A stretch of 64,000 nucleotides of DNA, taken from positions 24,836 through 88,835 of the forward strand of contig LRSR01011482.1 in the NCBI GenBank assembly GCA_001579985.1, written 5' to 3'. This DNA comes from Hypsibius dujardini. Its lineage: Eukaryota; Tardigrada; Eutardigrada; Parachela; Hypsibiidae. The notes under the pieces are model-generated. The model was not told where the DNA came from. It saw only the letters and a list, made by a program, of their open reading frames with translations, and searched no databases. A program made the position numbers and the translations under genes. Positions 58,234-64,000 of this stretch are shown here, piece by piece; the first letter of the stretch is position 1, and each line of letters opens with the position of its first letter.

Positions 58234-60121
58234 TTACTGAATCTTCTCGCGTTTCTCAACGATCGTTCTCTTTTCCACCTTCACACCGGCAGCCGGTACA
58301 CGGCCTCCGTTTGCCTTTCCCTTTCGCTCCGCACGATGCAGCATCCCCGCCGCTCGCCGCTTGACATCCTCCATCCGGTCCCTCATCACGCGCAGCATCC
58401 GGTCAATCTGCGCGCGGTACGTCACGTAGAATTTGGGCACGGTGAAGGCCAACGCCCACACCACCATCGCCAGCGTGAGGAGGTTGAACCACGCGCCCAC
58501 GTAGGTCATGAGGTAGATGGCCAGTGCCCACTTGAGACTCTGACCCAAGCTGTCCGCTAAGAAGACGTTACGCATCCGGATAAGGGTTTGGTTGACCGGC
58601 TGCAGCAGCATGTCCACCTGCTGGTGCGCGTACTCTGGCGGAATGACGACGTCCAGCTCCAGCAGGCGCTGGAACGGATGGGCGCTGCCTGGGCGTTGTT
58701 GCAGAGTGAATATCAACTGCCGGGCAAAGACGAGCGCGCTGGCTAGCAGCAGAACGGTCAGCGCTCCGTAAGACAAGACCGAGATGAAGCTGAAACGGCC
58801 AATTACTATGAATAATCGGCAGGAGCATATACGATTATAGACAGAGAGACACCGAGAGCAGACATCGGACGCATGGAGGCAGACCGATGGGTAAAGAGAG
58901 AGGAGAGTGAGGCAAATAGAAGAGCAGGCACAGGCACTCAAAGCTGCATATATAGTCAGCATATCTGGAGGCACATAATACACGCAGGCAAGCAGACACA
59001 GGCACACGACCAGACACAGGCTAAGCAACACATACAGGCACTCATATGGATGCACAAACAACGACCACAACCAGCTACAGACATTGAGGCACAGACAAAA
59101 GCAGACGGGGTTCCAAACCAGATATAGGCAAGGACACGAGAAAAGGCAAAAGATGAGTTTCAGGCACGGATCAAGAGATACTTAGGCAACCTATCATAGA
59201 CAGGGACCGGCACTGGCACGACAAACGTACGCAGAAGTGAACGACAGACATCGCCTTTCGACAAATGAGGATACAGTCACGACACTCGCACAAAGACACG
59301 GATTAGGAGGTGCCACAGATATATACAGGCACAGGCAGAAACCTCCGGGGACCCAAACGACACCACGGATTTAGTCTCCCATACAGACACAGACACTGAC
59401 ACAGATACAATGACAAACACAAACAAACAACACGGGCATACAGTACACTGTTCTACTGACAGAGCAGACAGGAAATCCAGACATACCTGAAATACGCCAG
59501 CGAGAAGAGAACGAATCCTCCGAAGCTGAAAATGACCGCAGAGTCCTTGACGTTCTGCCACATCACCAAGTCGCGGATGTAATGTGACACGGCCCGACGA
59601 CGTCGAATAGTTGCCTGATCCGGGATCTCCCGCGGGATGAACGACGGTCCAAGTGCATCCATCGCCGGCGCCATCGAGGGTTCTTGTTCCGGCTGTCGCT
59701 GCTGTTGACCGTTCCAGTAGTGCTCGCCGAAGATCTCCCGCTCACGCTGCGCGAGCTCCTCCCCGGTCAGTTGGAGCAGGCTATCATTCCCGTATGAATC
59801 CATACGGTCGCGGTCCACGTAATCATTCATTGGCTGCTGCTGCTCCATCATCGAAGCTGGGGCATTGCGGACCTGGGTCTCCCCTTGGTTGATCAGTCGT
59901 TGTTGGTCACTTCGAAGCACGGCAGGATTATTGTCGTTACTGTTGTAATCCATACGTTCGTTATACTGCAAATTCCCGGGCTGTTCGATGAGGAAACGGT
60001 TCTGCGGCGATTGGTCGCCGAATTTCTGCTGGAAGGCCATCTCATCGGACTGCTGAAAGTTAGGACTGGGGTTGAAGGGTGGCGCGTCCGGATTTAGTTC
60101 GTAATCATGATGCTGTTCCAT
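58234..60121 (-). CDS. reticulon
   Basis: Two exons (60121-59487 and 58789-58234), joined in phase 2, give 396 residues. Residues 1-185 are a hydrophilic Gln/Asn/Asp/Pro-rich tail. The reticulon-homology domain (about 188-370) starts YIRDLVMWQNVKDSAVIF and has two long hydrophobic hairpins. A 66-residue-type loop follows with HPFQRLLE...IPPEYAHQQVDMLLQPVNQTL, then FLADSLGQSLKWAL and YLMTYVGAWFNLLTLAMV. The C-terminus is Lys/Arg-rich (VEKRTIVEKREKIQ) rather than a KKxx signal. Reticulons wedge into the ER membrane and shape tubules. The intron falls in the first hairpin. Which vertebrate reticulon is closest cannot be judged. Confidence 0.9.
58838..59440. repeat. decayed GACA/CACA sequence in the reticulon intron
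   Basis: CAGACACAGGCA-type words with heavy divergence fill the 697-bp intron. Confidence 0.65.
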
Positions 60122-61353
60122 TTTGCACTAAGGAACTGGTACACCTTGAGTCGCAAATTGGTTTAAAAATTCACTTTGGTGAAATTTTGCTCTTAATGAA
60201 ACGTTTCTTGGTAAGAGAGAGAGAGGAAATGAACGCTCGCAATGAAATTGCAGCACATTTTGTGCAGGTTTTGAGAGCGAGGAGCATTGGTAAGCAGTGG
60301 AAGTTTCCGTGGAATGGAAATCCCATCGCCACTTGTTAGCTGTCACGAATGGTTGAGGCCGCCGCCCGGGTACAGTATACAGTAAATACAAAATAGTGTA
60401 CACACATCGACAGACAGAGACAGGGTGGGGATTTCCTAGTTGATGTGTTGTGTCTGGCGCATAAATAGGTGCACATCGATTGCCGGCATGGTGGGCTGTT
60501 AATGTCTATACAGGCCCCAATGGTAAAACCTTTGGCATTCCTATGGAAATTTCCTGAACCCGATTGCGAGATGATCTTTGTAAACGTTTTAGTATTTCTA
60601 TGTCACTTCCAAAGAGGATATTATAATATAAGGCAGACCAAGCCATATCCTACGGGGAGACACGCGTGTGAAAAACGCAAGACTTGTTTTATTAAATTAT
60701 TTTAAATTATTTTTGGATGGATGAATGAGCCGCATTTCTTTTTTTGATAAAAAGGGGAAAAAACCAGTTTAACACAAAGTTTGTCACGCACGGGGGCCCA
60801 CAAAAAAATCCATTTCTACTCCAAATGGCTCATTTGATTACTTATCCTCTTTGACATCTGCAAAATTATAAAAATACCCAGAACGAAATCTTGATTGTTT
60901 CCCGTACGTATTATTTTTCATTGCAAAACCACCTCTATAAGAGCTCTTCTTTCGGGTAGAAATTAAGCAATTTCCCTGTGAGACAAAGTTACGAGGAAGA
61001 GAGCAGTATAAACACAGTAAAAAGCATGTCTCTTTTAGGCGCACTTTGCCAGCACAAGTTAGCAAATTGAAACCAAACGTTTGCTTAGACACCAGATCTA
61101 TGGGATGCAGTACAATATAGTGTACCACGTGGTCAATTGTCCATAGTTTTTTAGTTTTTAAAAATTGTTTCATAGATGAAATTTTTTAGATAAATTTGAA
61201 AAAAATTATGTCTATCGAGGTATGTAAAGTCCAGCCATATTCCGTGCGATCGGTGCGATCGATACGGATTATCATTTAATTTAACTTTACTTTCAGATTT
61301 CTTCACTTTGCGAGACCGGTGTCTGTCCGTAGACTTACGATCTGGCTTTTATT
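60122..61353. other. upstream of the reticulon, no gene seen
   Basis: Should contain the reticulon promoter. The open frame on the minus strand at 60838-61173 lacks domain or splice support. Confidence 0.4.
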
Positions 61354-61629
61354 AAGCAATATGCGCCATGACAAATAGTCCTTCTTCCGAACACGAAGAC
61401 ACGAAGACACGACATGCAATTGATCGTGAGATCGTGTATGAGTTACACCAACGGCTCAGGAATTCACGAGCAAATCGCCATTTCCTCGTGAAGTTGTGTG
61501 CAGCAACACACGAGCACACATCACACGAAGTGTTGTCATTGGTCTGTTCGCTTTTTGTCACAATCGAGCGCCTCCTGTCTTCGTGTCGATGTGTCGAGGA
61601 AAGGAGTTTGTGTCATGGCGCATATTGTT
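61354..61629. mobile_element. 276-bp fold-back repeat
   Basis: The ends are inverted copies of about 70 bp: CAATATGCGCCATGACA at both, then related ACACGAAGACA blocks. The interior has further small palindromes such as TTCACGAGCAAATCG / CCTCGTGAA. A 136-codon plus-strand frame crosses it but reflects the repeat. Confidence 0.55.
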
Positions 61630-61689
61630 TATTACATATCCTCTTTGCGCCATTTCGTGCAGGCTCAACCGGAGCAGCTGCCCGTCCAC

Positions 61690-62045
61690 TACTTGTCTGC
61701 CTGCCTGCCTGCCTGCCTGCCTGCCCGTCTGTCCGTCTGTCTGTCCATTCGTTAACCCGCCCATCCATCCATCCGTAAATCCGTTTATGCGTCCGTCAGT
61801 CCGCCCGTAAATTCGTCCGTCAATCCGCCCTTCCATCCGTCTGTCTGTCCGTCCGTCCGTCCTTCCCTCTGTCTGTCCGTCCGTCAGTCCGTCCGTTAGT
61901 CCGTTCACATGTTAGTCCGTCTATCCGTTCGCCCGTCTGTCTATCCGCCTATCCGTCCGTCTTTTTGTTTTCTCATCCACCTGTCCGCCCGTCTGTATGT
62001 CCGTCCGCCTGTCCGTAGCCCTGCTCCTCCGTCCGTCCGTTTACC
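61690..62045. repeat. CTGC / GTCC simple-sequence array
   Basis: A block of seven CTGC units turns into about 300 bp of GTCC, GTCT, ATCC and GTCA tetranucleotides. It is the largest simple array in the window and lies outside any gene. Confidence 0.9.
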
Positions 62046-63240
62046 TTGCGGTTCCTTATCTTTGCCCTTGTTCAACATGTTTAGTTGATTAAACTTTCAT
62101 TACACCGGATTAAAACTTACGAGGAGGAATGTACGAATTTGCACCTGGAGGAAGTATGTTAAATCTAATCAGTTAACTCGAGGACTATCTCGGAAAGCGC
62201 TAGCTGGACGTGACGCAATCCGTTCCGTTCCGCTTCATGCTGCACCTATTTGCTCACTCGTTTTTAATCAATCAAGTTATTGATCACTAGCTTGGTCGTT
62301 CAAATCGCACAAAACATCAGTTGCTTTTTATACGAATTATTATTTTATTTTTTTGTCTCTGGAACGTCTCCCAATCCATTCTATCTTGTTTACCCATCTT
62401 TTATTTTATTCTCAATACCTCATTCTTTCAGTCATACAGGATTGCTTATCGTATCATGTACAATTGAGAAGGTACTTTGTTCATGCTTCTATTGGAAGGT
62501 ATTTCCAACTCTGTTCCGTTAGGTCACACTAATTATTTTGTTTTAGCTTCGATAATCTTGGTTTTGTTGGTAGTGTTTGTCCAGTATTTTGTGACACCGC
62601 ATTGCCGCCGATCCATTGAAGTCTGTTTACTTACAATAAGTGCCGAATGCGCCGTGAATCCAGCAATCAATCAATCACCCAATCAAGAAAGCTTCGCAAT
62701 AGTTTATTATTTTGTTTTTTTTATGTGAGTTTACCAGTTGTGCCAACTGGTAACTGGTAAACTCCAGTTACCAGCTTACCAGTTTAACTATGATGTTATT
62801 GTCGTTTATTGTTATTTCATGTTTTGTTTCATAAATATACGGTTTATGTTTTCACTACGCTGTTGTAAAACTTGAAAGCGGGTTAATTTTTATCGAATTA
62901 ATTTGAGCTCTTGCATTGCAGGCATAAATTGATTTAATGAATAAATAAATAAATTTAAAATTAAAATACAATATATCCATTTTAAGCGACTGTGATTTAA
63001 TTGAAACTCCGAAAAATTTGTTCTAAACTACTGAGGTAATTGGCTTTCCCATAAGACCTTCTCTTTTCATTTCAGAATCGTCACTATGATATCATTGCGG
63101 AAGCCGTATGAACTCCGAACCGCCGAAGAAAGAACCGTGCATTAGTGCTCTTTCAATGATGTGTGTGAATTCATAAAAAGAATTAAATGAATTAAAATTA
63201 GCCGGCAAAGTTTGCTTGAATAAAAAACTTATTTTATCAT
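62046..63240. other. intergenic AT-rich DNA, no gene seen
   Basis: Includes a small nest of GTTACCAGT palindromes at 62735-62800. No exon was recognised. Confidence 0.4.
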
Positions 63241-63560
63241 GCGGAGCGAGCGAAGCGAGCGAAGCATTTCTTATTCAGCTCTGCTGGTGGCCGGTTTGAT
63301 GTCCGGCCTCGCCCAGGCGTACGCATGGGCACGTGTACGGTCCGCGTGGGCGCGTGGGCGAGGACGACGCGCTGTGTGTATGACGTCACGCAGCGCTGCA
63401 TTCAGCTCTGCTGGTGGCCGGTTTGATGTCCGGCCTCGCCCACGCGTACGCATGCCCACGTGTACGGTCCGCCCACGCCGTGTGGGTGGGCGACGCGCTG
63501 TCCGTGTGTCTGACGTGACGTCCTTGCCCATTGCCCATTGCCCCAATTATCAATACGCGA
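63241..63560. repeat. GC-rich island with a 127-bp tandem duplication
   Basis: Units start at 63273 and 63400 with ATTCAGCTCTGCTGGTGG and share GGCCGGTTTGATGTCCGG, GCGTACGCATG and CGTGTACGGTCCGC. The island begins with GCGGAGCGAGCGAAGCGAGC and is abruptly GC-rich compared with both flanks. Both edges carry GCATTTCTTA. Confidence 0.75.
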
Positions 63561-63687
63561 GCTCCGCATTTCTTAGTGTATAACATACACTTGCTAGTTT
63601 AAAAGAATAGCCGCATTCCAGCATATAATATAGGATTTTAAATATAATAATAATTTAAAGTGAATTTAGTGATTTTAAATAAAAAGA

Positions 63688-64000
63688 GGGTACCACTATT
63701 GTCCCACCCTTCTCCCACCCTTTCACTATAGTCCCAACCTTTTTGTTTTTTATTTTGAATAAAGTTGAATAATGGAACAGATGGCTGTTCTTGATTTATT
63801 ACAGATAAAATCAAACACTACGAGACTAAATAAGGATTGTTTTAGCGGTTAGAAGATTAGGGCAGAAAGTCAGTTTCCCAATCAGCATATGAAGCATACC
63901 GGTTCTTTCGCTGCCGTTATCTTTGGTTGGTAAAGCTGCTCCGCTTCTTGGGAGCCTGTCTGTTCCGAGTCGGAAATACCTTCATTGTCATCTGAGCGGT
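63688..64000 (-). mobile_element. second copy of the 606-bp TIR element, cut by the window edge
   Basis: Reverse-strand copy of 7614-8219, beginning GGGTACCACTATTGTCC at 63688. It aligns through the internal region, with an 8-base deletion (GATCTCAA missing) that breaks the short internal frame. The other terminus lies beyond 64000. Confidence 0.75.

Noticed and set aside
61368-61778. 136-codon plus-strand frame
   Set aside because: It crosses the fold-back repeat and ends in translated CTGC repeats.

Overview
This is nuclear DNA of an invertebrate animal. The coding sequence is broken by short GT-AG introns, mostly 60-800 bp, and the products belong to animal families: an SLC35F carrier, BTBD1/2, GPI-type alkaline phosphatase, CFAP43, SLC38A9, a UBE2R/CDC34 E2 and a reticulon. 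CFAP43 implies that the species builds motile cilia or flagella. A compact ecdysozoan such as a tardigrade would fit, but nothing here is diagnostic. Exons were read by eye from splice signals, reading frame and family resemblance. In each of the seven recognised-family genes the coding exons sum to a whole number of codons with compatible phases at every junction.

Layout. 1-4.5 kb: SLC35F3/F4-like transporter (minus), with a promoter-like block at 4.3-4.5 kb that recurs at 1-150, hinting at a second copy just off the left edge. 5.5-13 kb: two plus-strand genes of unknown function with basic, possibly bZIP-derived segments, separated by AT-rich DNA holding MITEs. 13-16 kb: one weak candidate exon. 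16.3-20.4 kb: BTBD1/2-like BTB-BACK-PHR protein (minus). 21.4-21.9 kb: a small two-helix membrane protein (plus). 22.2-34.6 kb: two tandem alkaline phosphatases (minus) with the same eight-exon architecture, the first with a GPI-type tail and the second without. 35.9-45.9 kb: complete 15-exon CFAP43 (minus). 46.4-50.2 kb: SLC38A9 (minus). 52.1-54.2 kb: UBE2R/CDC34 (minus). 55.8-57.3 kb: an unrecognised five-exon AT-hook protein built on a 16-residue repeat (minus). 58.2-60.1 kb: reticulon (minus). 60-64 kb: no gene; fold-back, tandem and simple repeats, and a truncated MITE at the right edge.

The genes do not form one pathway; the set looks like ordinary housekeeping plus a local phosphatase duplication. 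The non-coding DNA is the most unusual part. There are several distinct terminal-inverted-repeat elements with readable target duplications, a palindromic element family present about eight times (mostly in introns), and GACA/CTGT-type simple sequence in introns of most minus-strand genes. The most novel coding observation is the AT-hook protein, whose GRP cores recur exactly every 16 residues while two introns cut the array.
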